Assembly: GCF_020271745.1 (NCBI RefSeq)
Contig: NZ_CP084296.1
Location: forward strand, 3,038,001-3,102,000
DNA from: Providencia alcalifaciens
GTDB lineage: Bacteria > Pseudomonadota > Gammaproteobacteria > Enterobacterales > Enterobacteriaceae
Direction of reading: 5' to 3'
DNA length: 64,000 bases
The first letter of the stretch is position 1; each line of letters starts with the position of its first letter. A program made the translations under genes and the position numbers. The notes beneath the pieces were generated by a model. It had not been told where the DNA came from. It worked only from the letters and a program-made list of their open reading frames with translations, and ran no database searches. This document shows, piece by piece, positions 42,884-53,048 of the stretch.

Positions 42884-44409
42884 ACTGCATGAAAATAGCC
42901 GTGAAAAACATAACAATATTATGTGCATGGGGCGCTTTCTTTTCCTCAATATGCTTATTATCATTTGGAAGCTATGCTAGCGACTCTAAAACCAATGGCT
43001 CTAGAGCTACTGATTCTACGCAAGTAAGCCCTTATGATTTTTATCAAGGAAAAGAGCTTACTACACCGGATAGGAGCAGCCCGTTCTACTGGCTAGAGTT
43101 ACCTGCGGCTGCCTATATGGGATCTGCGTATCCAGATACTCTGCAAGATATTCGTGTTTTCAATGGAACAGGGAATGAAATTCCGACGGCGCTATTTTTC
43201 GATACCAATAAATCTGTTGCGACGACCAATGTTAAATTTAATTTTCAACGCTTAGTTACTCGTGCAGATAATGTGAATCCTAACGATGATGCTCAATTTG
43301 ATAGCCAATATATACTGGTAGAAGCAGAGCCAGGAAAAACAACCCGTATTGAATTGCCGAATTTACAACGAAAAGATAAAACCAATTATCAAGCCTATTT
43401 ATTGACGCGTGATCAACTCAAAGAGAACGGTGTTTTATCGACTTTAAATTTAGGTTGGGATCAGAACAATCAGGACTGGCAAGCCAAAGTTTTTGTTTAT
43501 TTTAGTACCGATAAGAAAAACTGGGTAAATATTGCGTCGAATCAGCCTGTCATGAGCCTGAAATTAGACTCAGGAGTTGTGGCGAGTAATACCATTGAGT
43601 TATTAAGAGGGGAAAGTACTGGGTTTGTTGCACCATACCTAATGTTAGTAACGGTGAGCACGCCAGAGCATGAAATTCCACTTCTTCAATCTGTGACAGG
43701 ATTGCAGTATGTTATGAACTCTTTCCACCGTCAGGAATCTTTTCTCTTTGAAGTGACGAACGATGGTATCACTCGAGAACAAGTGATTTATCGCTTGCCA
43801 ACTCCGCAGCCATTAAATGAAATCAGTATTAAGTTACAACAATCAAATCGCGTGATACCGCTTAAAATAGAATATATTGCCAATAGTGATGATGAATGGA
43901 AATTGTTGGCGAATGTGATGGTTTTCAACCAAATCAATGATGGTGATAAAGCCAGCAATCCGAATTTAATGATCCACGATAAGCAAATTAAAGGACTCAG
44001 AATAACTGCATTAAAAGGCAGTTGGGATGAGCTGCCACCTACGATTTATGGGTTACGTGATGCTGTGAATCTGATTGTGAATATACAAGGTGCTTCGCCT
44101 TACTTGCTAGTGTGGGGAAATAAACAAGCCACTTTAGATAATGTTAACTACACTCAACTTATTGGTAAAAATGAAAGCGTTGAGAACGTGATGGATGATT
44201 TCCCTGAAATCACAACAACGGGTAAAGTATTGAATTTAGGTGGTGTGGAGAAAAAAATCCAAGATAAGCCCGTGGAAAAAGGGTTACATTGGATGATCAT
44301 TGCATTATGGGTATTACTTGTTGTCGGTATTTTCGCGCTGCTTTATTTCTGCTGGTATCTTTTCAAAGAGATTGGGTCATCAAATAAATCTAACCCAGAT
44401 GATTTTTAA
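42880..44409 (+). CDS. DUF3999 envelope protein
   Basis: 509 residues, with a signal/anchor (ITILCAWGAFFSSICLLSFG) at the start. A large beta-rich periplasmic part follows (SPFYWLELPAAAYMGSAYPD, DIRVFNGTGNEIPTALFF). One membrane helix near the C terminus (WMIIALWVLLVVGIFALLYF) precedes a short cytosolic tail. Coupled to the DUF2339 gene by ATGA. Function unknown; the partnership is conserved in other proteobacteria. Confidence 0.8.
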   Translation: MNCMKIAVKNITILCAWGAFFSSICLLSFGSYASDSKTNGSRATDSTQVSPYDFYQGKELTTPDRSSPFYWLELPAAAYMGSAYPDTLQDIRVFNGTGNEIPTALFFDTNKSVATTNVKFNFQRLVTRADNVNPNDDAQFDSQYILVEAEPGKTTRIELPNLQRKDKTNYQAYLLTRDQLKENGVLSTLNLGWDQNNQDWQAKVFVYFSTDKKNWVNIASNQPVMSLKLDSGVVASNTIELLRGESTGFVAPYLMLVTVSTPEHEIPLLQSVTGLQYVMNSFHRQESFLFEVTNDGITREQVIYRLPTPQPLNEISIKLQQSNRVIPLKIEYIANSDDEWKLLANVMVFNQINDGDKASNPNLMIHDKQIKGLRITALKGSWDELPPTIYGLRDAVNLIVNIQGASPYLLVWGNKQATLDNVNYTQLIGKNESVENVMDDFPEITTTGKVLNLGGVEKKIQDKPVEKGLHWMIIALWVLLVVGIFALLYFCWYLFKEIGSSNKSNPDDF

Positions 44410-44412
44410 CTG

Positions 44413-44437
44413 AAAAAGGAACCTGAGGTTCCTTTTT
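44413..44437 (+). terminator. Terminator after the DUF2339/DUF3999 pair
   Basis: AAAAAGGAACC (44413-44423), TGA loop, GGTTCCTTTTT. Eleven-base arms with a T run, directly past the stop codon. Confidence 0.85.
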
Positions 44438-44470
44438 TTGAATCTAACCGCATCAAGAGAGGACAGGATC

Positions 44471-44884
44471 ATGCCGAAAGGACAATGCTTATGTGGGGCA
44501 GTTAAATTGACTATCAATCAGCCTATCGATACCGTTCATGTTTGCCATTGTGGGATGTGCCTAAAATGGAATGGTGGTCCCGGAATGACCATCGGCTATG
44601 AGGGTGAACCTAAAATTGAAGGCAGCGAGTTTATTACTCGTTTCGCTTCATCGGAATGGGCTGAAAGGGCTTTCTGTAAGCAGTGTGGCACCCATCTATT
44701 TTATCACTTGCATACACCATCAACGTATTACATTTCAGCTCAGCTATTTGATGAAAGCAAGAATGCTAAAATGGGAACGCAGATTTATATTGATTGTAAG
44801 CCGAATTATTATAATTTTGCTGAGAAAACACCAATGCTAACTGAGCAAGATATATTAAATATCTATGTGAATAATTCAAAATAG
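44471..44884 (+). CDS. GFA-family zinc protein (glutathione-dependent formaldehyde-activating type)
   Basis: 137 residues from the ATG at 44471 with GAGGA ribosome site. Zinc ligands are visible in GQCLCGAVKLTI, CHCGMCLKWNG and FCKQCGTHLFYH. Family members bind zinc and in some cases catalyse a glutathione-formaldehyde step. The specific role is not established. Confidence 0.8.
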   Translation: MPKGQCLCGAVKLTINQPIDTVHVCHCGMCLKWNGGPGMTIGYEGEPKIEGSEFITRFASSEWAERAFCKQCGTHLFYHLHTPSTYYISAQLFDESKNAKMGTQIYIDCKPNYYNFAEKTPMLTEQDILNIYVNNSK

Positions 44885-44997
44885 CAATCCGATATCAGGT
44901 ATTATTACCTGCTATTTATCTTAAGGTAATCTAAACATTCATTTATAATGTCAACGTCAAAAATTTCAATTATAATTAAGCCATTCTGTTTTTTTAC

Positions 44998-45017
44998 ATA
45001 ACGCTGAAAGGTTATGC
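44998..45017. promoter_or_regulatory. Inverted repeat upstream of psiE
   Basis: CATAAC and GTTATG around an 8-base centre, 72 bases before psiE. It may be an operator in the psiE promoter. A PhoB box was looked for and not found with confidence. Confidence 0.3.
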
Positions 45018-45088
45018 TTAGTCTAAGGTAAATAAAAAAGATAATTTATCTATTTTAAACGTAGGAAGAGTAACCTGAGGGATGATTA

Positions 45089-45505
45089 ATGAATAATATG
45101 AAAGGAATGCGTCACGCTAGTAATATAGCTTGGGTATTACAATGGGTTCTTAACGCAGGTTTAATTGTGCTTGCTGCGGTGTTAGTTTTCTTTTTAGCAA
45201 AAGAAACATTTACCATGGCATCGTTAATGTTTGGAGGAAACCAAGAAGCTAAAGCGTATGAGCTTTTAGAAGGAATCGTCATTTACTTTCTGTACTTTGA
45301 GTTTATCGCTTTGATTATAAAGTATTTTATGTCAGGTTATCATTTCCCATTACGTTATTTTATCTACATTGGTATCACGGCAATTATCCGCCTGATCATT
45401 GTTGACCATAGTGATCCGATGACAACGTTGTTACACGCTGGCGCTATCTTAGTTTTAGTTATTGCGCTTTATATTGCTAATACTGAAAAACTAAAACGAG
45501 AATAA
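45089..45505 (+). CDS. psiE: Phosphate-starvation-inducible protein PsiE
   Basis: 138 residues, four membrane helices ([20 protein letters not shown] and others) with the family core [20 protein letters not shown] and [20 protein letters not shown]. Matches enterobacterial PsiE. Its role is not well defined, beyond induction by phosphate starvation in E. coli. Preceded by a weak GAGGGAT ribosome site. Single gene. Confidence 0.92.
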   Translation: MNNMKGMRHASNIAWVLQWVLNAGLIVLAAVLVFFLAKETFTMASLMFGGNQEAKAYELLEGIVIYFLYFEFIALIIKYFMSGYHFPLRYFIYIGITAIIRLIIVDHSDPMTTLLHAGAILVLVIALYIANTEKLKRE

Positions 45506-45800
45506 TAATCGTTAGATTAATTTATCAATCACACTAAAGGGAATAATAATCATTTCTTTTAGTGTGAGCTTAAATAAATAAAAAAATGACTTAAACAATA
45601 TAAAGCGAGAGTAAATATAAGCTAAAATAAAATTTTAGAGAGTTGGTTTTAGAATAAAACTAATAATATAAGCATTGTTAACTAGAGTGATTGTCTGTTT
45701 TTTATTCTGTTAAAATAAAGTAAGAAAGTGTTTTACTTTTCTAAATGGGTTATTTACTGTGATAAAGTTTCTATTTTAATAACATAAGTAACTTGCAACT

Positions 45801-47354
45801 ATGACAACTAAAACACTACCTCAGAAAAAGGGTTTTTTAAATCGTGTTGAGCGCATCGGTAACGTTATGCCTGATGTGACAATGTTATTTGTTTACGCCC
45901 TAGTAATATGTTGGTTTTTATCCTATCTACTCTCATTTGTAGATTTCAGTTATCACCATCCTATTTCTAAAGAAAAAATTTCCGTTATTAATATGTTTCA
46001 GTATGAAGAAATCATATTATTTGTGACATCAGCGGTTAAAAATTTTATTAATTTCCCTCCTCTCGGCATAACAATTGTTGCCACCTTAGGTATTGGGATT
46101 GCAGAAAGTAGCGGCTTTATTAATACTGCACTGAAAAAAATGCTTTCTTTCATTTCACCTAAAATGTTGACTCCAACAGTTGTTTTCGTCGGGATCGTAT
46201 CTCACGTTGCTTCTGATTCAGCCTACGTTATTTTGATGCCAGTCGCGGCAATGATGTTCTATGCCAGTGGCCGCCATCCTTTAGCGGGTATTGCAGCGGC
46301 ATTCGCCGGCTTGGCGGGGGGATTCACGGCAAGTTATACACCATCGATTATTGACCCGATTATGCAGAGCTTCACACAAGATGCCGCGCAAATGTTAGCG
46401 CCGGGCTACAGTGTGAACGTGCTGTGTAACTATTTCTTTAGCTTGGGCGGAACCTTCGGCGTTATTTTCACTTGCTGGTTTATCACCGAAAAAATCGTTG
46501 AGCCGTGGTTAAATAAAAACGCACCAATCAATAAATCTGACGTTGATACCGATGCAGAGCAAGATTTAGGTAAAATCACCCTACAAGAGCATCGCGCATT
46601 TCGTGTGGCTGGATTAATGGTAATTGCATTAGGCGTGGGATTATTTGCGCTGTTATGGCCTGAAAGTTCACCGCTACGTGGCCCAGACGGCAGCTTAACT
46701 AGCCCGAAAGCACCAATCATGCAGATTGTTGTGCCACTATTGTTCATCTTCTTTGCACTTCCGGGCATTGTGTACGGGTATATGACCAAATCTTTCACCT
46801 CGACCAAAGATGTGGTTAAGGCGATGGAAAATATTACCAAGTCACTGATCCCATTTATTGTGTTTGCTTTCTTTGCGGCGCAATTTCTGTATTCTTTCCA
46901 ACACTCTAACTTAGGTACATTATTAGCGTTATCGGGTGCGGAATTACTGCGAACTTTAGATATGCCATCGGGAATGACGGTATTTGGGGTGATTTTATTA
47001 ACTGCCGTGTTAAATATCATGATCACGTCAGCGACCTCGAAATGGGCTATTATGGCGCCTGTTTTAGTGCCAATGTTAATGGCTGTCGGAATTTCGCCAG
47101 AATTAACCCAAGCGGCATTCCGAGTGAGTGATTCTGCGATGAACGTGAGTACGCCAATGTTCCCGTTCTATCCGCTGATTTTAATGTATTGCCAGAAATA
47201 TTATAAAAATGCAGGTATCGGAACCTTATGTTCCATGATGATCCCATTCACCATAGGTTTATTAATTACCTTAACAGCAACACTATATCTGTTCTGGGCA
47301 TTCGATATTCCAATCGGTTTTGACAGCGGTTATACATGGCAGCCTGCGCAATAA
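45801..47354 (+). CDS. AbgT-family transporter
   Basis: 517 residues, about a dozen membrane helices. Members of the AbgT family transport p-aminobenzoyl-glutamate or export sulfonamides. Signature stretches: VATLGIGIAESSGFINTALK, VFVGIVSHVASDSAYVILMP and ASYTPSIIDPIMQSF. It lies 16 bases before a peptidase T gene, which suggests import and cleavage of a glutamyl or peptide substrate. In E. coli abgT is linked to abgAB peptidase genes. Confidence 0.88.
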   Translation: MTTKTLPQKKGFLNRVERIGNVMPDVTMLFVYALVICWFLSYLLSFVDFSYHHPISKEKISVINMFQYEEIILFVTSAVKNFINFPPLGITIVATLGIGIAESSGFINTALKKMLSFISPKMLTPTVVFVGIVSHVASDSAYVILMPVAAMMFYASGRHPLAGIAAAFAGLAGGFTASYTPSIIDPIMQSFTQDAAQMLAPGYSVNVLCNYFFSLGGTFGVIFTCWFITEKIVEPWLNKNAPINKSDVDTDAEQDLGKITLQEHRAFRVAGLMVIALGVGLFALLWPESSPLRGPDGSLTSPKAPIMQIVVPLLFIFFALPGIVYGYMTKSFTSTKDVVKAMENITKSLIPFIVFAFFAAQFLYSFQHSNLGTLLALSGAELLRTLDMPSGMTVFGVILLTAVLNIMITSATSKWAIMAPVLVPMLMAVGISPELTQAAFRVSDSAMNVSTPMFPFYPLILMYCQKYYKNAGIGTLCSMMIPFTIGLLITLTATLYLFWAFDIPIGFDSGYTWQPAQ

Positions 47355-47370
47355 GTAAAAGGTATGTAAA

Positions 47371-48603
47371 ATGAAAGAATTAGGTAAAAAGTTAGAAGCG
47401 CGTTTTTATCGCTATGTGGCAATTGAAAGCCAAAGTGATGCGGCAAGCTCTGTTGTACCAAGCACCGAAGGTCAGCGTGAGTTGGCAAATCTTCTGGCGA
47501 AAGAATTAGAAAGTTATGGTTTGAAAGATGTGTATGTTGATGAACATGCCATTTTATATGGGATGCGCCCAGGTAATAAGCCTAATGCACCTAAAATTGG
47601 TTTTGTGGCTCATTTAGATACTGTGGATGTAGGTTTATCTCCGGTGATTAAGCCGCAAACTTTGAAGTATGAAGGTGCTGATTTATGCCTGAATGCACAG
47701 GAAGATGTGTGGTTTAAAACCGCTGAACACCCAGAAGCGGCAGCTTATGTGGGCGATGAAATTATTTTCAGTGACGGAACCAGTGTTCTGGGTGCCGATG
47801 ATAAAGCGGCCATTACAGTTGTCATGGAGTTGATGGATAAACTGCAAAATACAGATTTTGACTGTGGCGATATCTATGTAGCATTTGTGCCAGATGAGGA
47901 AATTGGTCTTCGTGGCTCCAAAATCATGGATCTTTCTCGCTTCAAAGTGGATTTTGCTTACACCATTGATTGCTGCGCGCTCGGTGAAGTGGTTTTTGAA
48001 ACCTTTAATGCGGCTTCTATTGAAGTGGAAATTAAGGGGATCACAGCTCACCCAATGTCAGCGAAAAACGTATTGTTAAACCCAATTCGTGTGGCCCATG
48101 ATTTTATTGGTTGTTTCGACCGTTTTGATACGCCGGAACACACTGAACACCGTGAAGGCTACTTTTATATTACAGATTTAGCTGCAAACCCGAATGAAGC
48201 AAAAATCAAGATGGCGATCCGTGATTTTGACCGCCCAAGTTTTGAAGCCCGTAAGCGTTTCATTGCTGAAAGTATTGAACTGATTCGCACTCGTCATCCA
48301 CGCGCAAAAGTGGAATTCAAAATTGATGATGTGTATAGCAATATCAGTGATTCAATCGGCGAAGATCGTACTGCGGTAGATATTATTCTCGAAGCGTTAA
48401 AAATTCATAATATCGAGCCAAATATCATTCCAATGCGTGGGGGCACTGACGGGTCAGCGCTGTCTGCTCGCGGAATTGTGACACCAAACTATTTTACGGG
48501 TGCGCATAACTTCCATTCTCGCTTTGAATTTTTACCAATAACTTCATTCGAGAAGAGTTATTTAGTGTCTGAAACTATTTGCCGCCTTGTTGGGCAAAAG
48601 TAG
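47371..48603 (+). CDS. pepT: Peptidase T (tripeptide aminopeptidase)
   Basis: 410 residues, M20B zinc tripeptidase. Metal ligands: GFVAHLDTVD (His, Asp), SVLGADDKAAI (bridging Asp), FVPDEEIGLRG (Glu-Glu), TIDCC and the last His in GAHNFHSRFEF. Removes N-terminal residues from tripeptides. The AbgT transporter gene precedes it with a 16-base gap and shared direction. Followed by a terminator. Confidence 0.9.
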   Translation: MKELGKKLEARFYRYVAIESQSDAASSVVPSTEGQRELANLLAKELESYGLKDVYVDEHAILYGMRPGNKPNAPKIGFVAHLDTVDVGLSPVIKPQTLKYEGADLCLNAQEDVWFKTAEHPEAAAYVGDEIIFSDGTSVLGADDKAAITVVMELMDKLQNTDFDCGDIYVAFVPDEEIGLRGSKIMDLSRFKVDFAYTIDCCALGEVVFETFNAASIEVEIKGITAHPMSAKNVLLNPIRVAHDFIGCFDRFDTPEHTEHREGYFYITDLAANPNEAKIKMAIRDFDRPSFEARKRFIAESIELIRTRHPRAKVEFKIDDVYSNISDSIGEDRTAVDIILEALKIHNIEPNIIPMRGGTDGSALSARGIVTPNYFTGAHNFHSRFEFLPITSFEKSYLVSETICRLVGQK

Positions 48604-48655
48604 TTTATACACTGATTTAGCCTTAGTGCGTTAAAAGTAAGTGCATTAAAACAGA

Positions 48656-48687
48656 TAGCTGCTAATTATTTAGCGGCTATTTTTTTT
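48656..48687 (+). terminator. Terminator after pepT
   Basis: TAGCTGCTAA (48656-48665), loop TTAT, TTAGCGGCTA (48670-48679) with one mismatch, then eight T. Confidence 0.8.
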
Positions 48688-48834
48688 GAAATTAACTTAT
48701 TCAAGTTTTAAATATTACTTAATTAATTATCATTAGGATAATAGTTTTAAATCTTGATTTAAAAAGAAGATATGACTTATTGATTTTTTCATTTATTATC
48801 CTCCCATTATGGCAGCAAGTAATAGGAGAGGTAT

Positions 48835-49521
48835 TTGATTAATATAATAATTATTGATGATAGTAATATTTCGATTCGAGGTATTGAAGCAATACTGACT
48901 CGAAATACTCGCTATAAAGTTGTCGCAACGTTTCCTTCTTTAGATCCCGTGATCACATGGAACCGACAAAATAAAGCAAATATTATTTTGATTAATCGGG
49001 AACATTGCCATTTTGATTCATTGAAAACCTTCACGACAATCCGCCGTACTCAACCCGATGTTGGGCTAATTATCTTCAATGTTCGTCATAATGATATGTT
49101 TGTTGTGAAGGCGTTGGATATTGGTATTTTCGGCATACTGAGCGCCAGTATTGCAGAAGAAGAGCTTATTGAAGCTCTGCAAATCGTGAATGCGCGTCAA
49201 CGAATTATCTCTCCTGATATTGCTCAACAGTTGGCTTTACAAAGATTAAACCAACGTGAACAGCTAGATATATATGAACTGCTTTCTGCAAGAGAGCTCG
49301 AAATTATGCTCATGATCACAAGAGGGCTTCCGGTTAAGCATATTGCGGATGCATTATCTTTAAGCCCTAAAACGGTAAATACTTATCGATATCGAATGTT
49401 TGGTAAACTTAATATCTGTAGTGATGTAGAATTAACACATATAGCAATCGGTTATGGTTTAATTACCGCAAAACAGGGTTCATCAGGGTGGAACAACAGT
49501 TTGATCCAAAAGTTTTCTTAA
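48835..49521 (+). CDS. uvrY: UvrY/GacA-type response regulator with degenerate receiver
   Basis: 228 residues, TTG start (48835) behind AGGAGAGG. The C-terminal LuxR-type DNA-binding domain is intact and UvrY-like ([40 protein letters not shown]). The receiver keeps the Asp pair (IIDDS) but lacks the other key residues: the phospho-Asp54 is Asn (IILINREH), the switch Thr82 is Asn and Lys104 is Ala. In E. coli UvrY, activated by BarA, switches on CsrB/C RNAs. This copy probably cannot be phosphorylated. Overlaps uvrC by 34 bases, as expected at the uvrY-uvrC locus. Confidence 0.85.
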   Translation: MINIIIIDDSNISIRGIEAILTRNTRYKVVATFPSLDPVITWNRQNKANIILINREHCHFDSLKTFTTIRRTQPDVGLIIFNVRHNDMFVVKALDIGIFGILSASIAEEELIEALQIVNARQRIISPDIAQQLALQRLNQREQLDIYELLSARELEIMLMITRGLPVKHIADALSLSPKTVNTYRYRMFGKLNICSDVELTHIAIGYGLITAKQGSSGWNNSLIQKFS

Positions 49522-51320
49522 AAACAGTCACAAACCAACCCGGCGTTTATCGTATGTATGACGCTGGGGGAACTGTGATTTATGTTGGGAAAGCGAAAGA
49601 TCTGAAAAAAAGGCTATCGAGCTATTTCCGTGAGAATGTTGGTAGCCGTAAAACAGAGCAACTCGTCAAGCATATCGCCTCTATCGATGTGACGGTAACC
49701 CATACTGAAACTGAGGCGCTACTGCTGGAACATAATTATATAAAGTTGTATCAGCCTCGTTATAACGTCTTGCTACGAGATGATAAATCTTATCCCTATA
49801 TTTTTCTGAGTAGCGAAAAACACCCCAGAATTTCAAGTCACCGTGGCGCGAAACACGGAAAAGGGGAGTATTTCGGTCCATTCCCAAGTTCTTATGCGGT
49901 GCGTGAAACCTTAGCGGTGATGCAAAAGCTGTTTCCCATTCGCCAGTGTGAAGATAGCGTTTATAAAAATCGTTCAAGACCTTGTTTACAATATCAAATT
50001 GGTCGCTGTTTAGGGCCGTGCGTGAAAGGTTTAGTGACGGATGAAGAGTATGACCAGCAAGTCAACTATGTCCGTCTTTTCTTAACGGGTAAGGATAAGC
50101 AAGTCTTAACTGGGTTGGTCGAGCGCATGGAAAAAGCTAGCCAAGAGCTACGTTTTGAAGATGCGGCGCGTTTTCGTGACCAAATTCAAGCCGTGCGTGC
50201 GGTAACAGAAGAGCAATATGTCTCCGGCGGTGATGATGACCTCGACGTTATCGGGGTTGCATTCGATTCGGGTTTGGCTTGTGTTCATGTTCTATTTATT
50301 CGCCAAGGAAAGGTTTTGGGAAGTCGAAGCTACTATCCAAAAATTCCGGCGGGGACTCTATTAGAAGAAGTGGTTCAAACCTTCTTAGGGCAGTTTTATT
50401 TACAAGGCAGTGAAAACCGTACATTGCCAGGGGAAATATTAATTGATTTTCCATTAACGGAAAAAGAGTTATTGGCGGAATCGTTGTCTGGGATAGCGGG
50501 TCGTAAAATTAATATCCAAAGCCAGCCTCGAGGTACTCGAGCGCGTTATTTAAAACTGGCTCGAACCAATGCCTCTATCGCACTCTCCACCAAACTGGCG
50601 CAGCAGTCGACGATTCAACAACGCATGGCGGCGCTGTCAAAAGTGGTGAATATAGAGAATATTTCTCGCATGGAGTGTTTCGATATTTCCCACACGATGG
50701 GGGAGCAAACTGTGGCTTCCTGCGTGGTATTTGATAAAACGGGTCCCGTGAAGTCAGAATATCGTCGATACAATATTACGGGGATCACGCCAGGGGATGA
50801 CTATGCGGCGATGCACCAAGTGCTGACTCGCCGTTATGGTAAACATCTGGATGAGAGCAAAGTTCCCGATATTATCTTTATTGATGGTGGCAAAGGGCAA
50901 CTAGGCCAAGCGCGGGATGTATTTAATTCCCTTGAAGTGGATTGGGATAAAAACCATCCTTTATTAATTGGGGTTGCTAAAGGTAGCGATCGTAAAGCAG
51001 GGTTGGAAACGCTATTTTTAAAACCTGAAGGTGAAGGCTTTGCACTTCCCCCGGATTCGCCAGCATTGCATGTGATCCAGCATATTCGTGATGAGTCGCA
51101 TAACCATGCGATTACAGGGCATCGCCAGCGCCGCGCGAAAGTGAAAAATACCAGTGCACTTGAATCTATCGAAGGGGTAGGGCCAAAACGTCGCCAAATG
51201 TTATTGAAATACATGGGGGGATTGCAACCTTTGCGTAATGCGAGCATAGAAGAGATCGCAAAAGTGCCCTCGATCTCATACGCACTGGCAGAAAAGATTT
51301 ATAATGCATTGAAACAGTAG
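49488..51320 (+). CDS. uvrC: Excinuclease ABC subunit C
   Basis: 610 residues, GTG start. GIY-YIG nuclease domain at the N terminus ([20 protein letters not shown]), cysteine motif ([18 protein letters not shown]), UVR domain about 195-235, RNase H-like endonuclease ([27 protein letters not shown]), HhH DNA-binding at the end ([20 protein letters not shown]). Makes both incisions in nucleotide excision repair with UvrA and UvrB. Start lies inside uvrY. Confidence 0.97.
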   Translation: MEQQFDPKVFLKTVTNQPGVYRMYDAGGTVIYVGKAKDLKKRLSSYFRENVGSRKTEQLVKHIASIDVTVTHTETEALLLEHNYIKLYQPRYNVLLRDDKSYPYIFLSSEKHPRISSHRGAKHGKGEYFGPFPSSYAVRETLAVMQKLFPIRQCEDSVYKNRSRPCLQYQIGRCLGPCVKGLVTDEEYDQQVNYVRLFLTGKDKQVLTGLVERMEKASQELRFEDAARFRDQIQAVRAVTEEQYVSGGDDDLDVIGVAFDSGLACVHVLFIRQGKVLGSRSYYPKIPAGTLLEEVVQTFLGQFYLQGSENRTLPGEILIDFPLTEKELLAESLSGIAGRKINIQSQPRGTRARYLKLARTNASIALSTKLAQQSTIQQRMAALSKVVNIENISRMECFDISHTMGEQTVASCVVFDKTGPVKSEYRRYNITGITPGDDYAAMHQVLTRRYGKHLDESKVPDIIFIDGGKGQLGQARDVFNSLEVDWDKNHPLLIGVAKGSDRKAGLETLFLKPEGEGFALPPDSPALHVIQHIRDESHNHAITGHRQRRAKVKNTSALESIEGVGPKRRQMLLKYMGGLQPLRNASIEEIAKVPSISYALAEKIYNALKQ

Positions 51321-51376
51321 GTATCTTAGGGCAACATACTAAGGTATCCGTCTTGGACAAAGAGTTAGTGAGCGCG

Positions 51377-51925
51377 ATGAAATTAAATATACCGACGTGG
51401 TTGACCTTATTTCGTGTCATCCTGATACCGTTTTTTGTATTAGCGTTTTATCTTCCCGTCAGTTGGGGACCTTTTGCTTGTGCGCTGATTTTTGTGATCG
51501 CCGCCGTGACGGATTGGTTCGACGGATTTTTAGCGCGTCTATGGAAGCAAACGACCAAGTTCGGTGCTTTCCTCGATCCTGTTGCAGACAAGGTTATGGT
51601 TGCGACAGCTTTAGTCTTAGTGACTGAAAGTTATGATGTTTGGTATGTAACTTTACCCGCAGCAACCATGATTGCCCGTGAAATCATTATCTCGTCACTC
51701 AGAGAGTGGATGGCAGAAATAGGTAAACGTAGCAGTGTGGCGGTATCTTGGATTGGTAAATTCAAAACTACCGCGCAAATGATGTCGCTGGTGGGCTTAT
51801 TATGGCGTCCAAATCCGCTGATCGAACATCTGTCTATTGCACTTTTATATGTGGCTGCAATTCTGACTTTCTGGTCAATGTTTCAATATTTAAAGGCTGC
51901 GTGGGGCGATTTGAGCGAAGCGTGA
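51377..51925 (+). CDS. pgsA: CDP-diacylglycerol-glycerol-3-phosphate 3-phosphatidyltransferase
   Basis: 182 residues from the ATG at 51377 ([20 protein letters not shown]). The CDP-alcohol phosphotransferase motif is seen in [20 protein letters not shown] followed by VAD. First committed step to phosphatidylglycerol and cardiolipin. Follows uvrC, as in E. coli, and precedes the tRNA cluster. A longer in-frame start at 51353 is possible. Confidence 0.95.
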   Translation: MKLNIPTWLTLFRVILIPFFVLAFYLPVSWGPFACALIFVIAAVTDWFDGFLARLWKQTTKFGAFLDPVADKVMVATALVLVTESYDVWYVTLPAATMIAREIIISSLREWMAEIGKRSSVAVSWIGKFKTTAQMMSLVGLLWRPNPLIEHLSIALLYVAAILTFWSMFQYLKAAWGDLSEA

Positions 51926-52089
51926 TCGAAATGATTGAAAAAACAGCGAACGATCCAATTATTTCAATAATTGTATTGACTCGATAGGTGAAATCAGTAG
52001 AATGCAACGCATCGAACGGCAACGTGGTTTACGAAAATAAATAAGTAAATCAGCCAGTTTGAGAGCAGAAACTGAAAAGTGAAGCTTAA

Positions 52090-52165
<76 letters not shown>

Positions 52166-52190
52166 AATCTTGAAAAAGACTAGGGTGTAA

Positions 52191-52264
52191 GGCGCGTTAG
52201 CAAAGCGGTTATGCACCGGATTGCAAATCCGTGTAGCTCGGTTCGACTCCGGGACGCGCCTCCA
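52191..52264 (+). tRNA. tRNA-Cys (GCA)
   Basis: 74 bases. Acceptor GGCGCGT pairs with ACGCGCC, anticodon loop ATTGCAAAT, T loop GTTCGACTC, encoded CCA. Position matches cysT of E. coli. Confidence 0.95.
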
Positions 52265-52270
52265 ATTCTA

Positions 52271-52357
52271 GCCCAGGTGGTGAAATCGGTAGACACAAGG
52301 GATTTAAAATCCCTCGGCTGTAAGGCTGTGCGGGTTCAAGTCCCGCCCTGGGCACCA
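52271..52357 (+). tRNA. tRNA-Leu (TAA), first copy
   Basis: 87 bases with long variable arm. Acceptor GCCCAGG pairs with CCTGGGC, anticodon loop GATTTAAAATC with TAA, T loop GTTCAAGTC, encoded CCA. Position of leuZ in E. coli. Confidence 0.95.
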
Positions 52358-52462
52358 TATTCAGTGAGTGGACAAATAAGTCCATTTTACTTTAAAGATT
52401 TAAACTAGTTAATTAATAAAAGTTAGTAACTAGACGAGCAGTAAAGCAGTATTAAAAATTTG

Positions 52463-52549
52463 GCCCAGGTGGTGAAATCGGTAGACACAAGGGATTTAAA
52501 ATCCCTCGGCTGTAAGGCTGTGCGGGTTCAAGTCCCGCCCTGGGCACCA
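52463..52549 (+). tRNA. tRNA-Leu (TAA), second identical copy
   Basis: Identical 87-base copy of 52271-52357, 106 bases downstream. Followed at once by a terminator, so it is the end of the tRNA operon. It is a local duplication of leuZ; E. coli has one copy here. Confidence 0.95.
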
Positions 52550-52594
52550 TACAAAACTTCACTGAGTTTAATCAGTAAGTTAGAAAAAGAAAAA

Positions 52595-52617
52595 GCCACC
52601 CAATGGGTGGCTTTTTT
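52595..52617 (+). terminator. Terminator of the tRNA operon
   Basis: GCCACCC (52595-52601), AAT loop, GGGTGGC (52605-52611), then six T. Confidence 0.9.
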
Positions 52618-52791
52618 GCGTTTGAATATAACAATAATTATCTATTTTCAATGGGGTTTATGTATCCACCTTTTTTGTCATTTTTCTCCCATTTTTCTCA
52701 AGATTCTGAAGGACTAAGTAAAAATAAGTAAGTCAGACCTCTCCCACCTTGAACTGTGCCAATATCAGCGTTTTAGAAAAAGGAGAGGGTG

Positions 52792-52950
52792 ATGTCTAAT
52801 ATGAAAACTGAAATTGTGGTTGTCCGCTTAACGAAGCATGAGCGTGCGATGTTAGATGCGATAAAAACCACGCCATTACTTGCGGATTGGTTGAAAGCGC
52901 TTGCTTTTTCTCAAGTAGAACAGCACGAAAAGAGTCAAAATCCTAAATAA
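52792..52950 (+). CDS. Small conserved-style protein, 52 residues
   Basis: Begins MSNMKTEIVVVRLTKHERAM with a strong AGGAGAGGG ribosome site at the right spacing. Strand then two helices (ERAMLDAIKTTPLLADWLKAL), with resemblance to small DNA-binding proteins. Function unknown. Single gene between the tRNA operon and fabV. Confidence 0.65.
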   Translation: MSNMKTEIVVVRLTKHERAMLDAIKTTPLLADWLKALAFSQVEQHEKSQNPK

Positions 52951-53048
52951 ACTGGTCTGTTCACTATGTTTCTTACCTATACATCTTAAGTATATGGTGA
53001 ATATCAGGTATATTAGTGTTCGATTGTAAGCTACCAAGAAAAATTACT

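Noticed and set aside
44998-45017. PhoB box upstream of psiE
   Set aside because: Only an inverted repeat is visible; no convincing tandem CTGTCAT-type repeat.
52211-52717. Open frames across the tRNA genes
   Set aside because: They coincide with tRNA-Cys and both tRNA-Leu genes; the protein similarity between them only reflects the duplicated tRNA.
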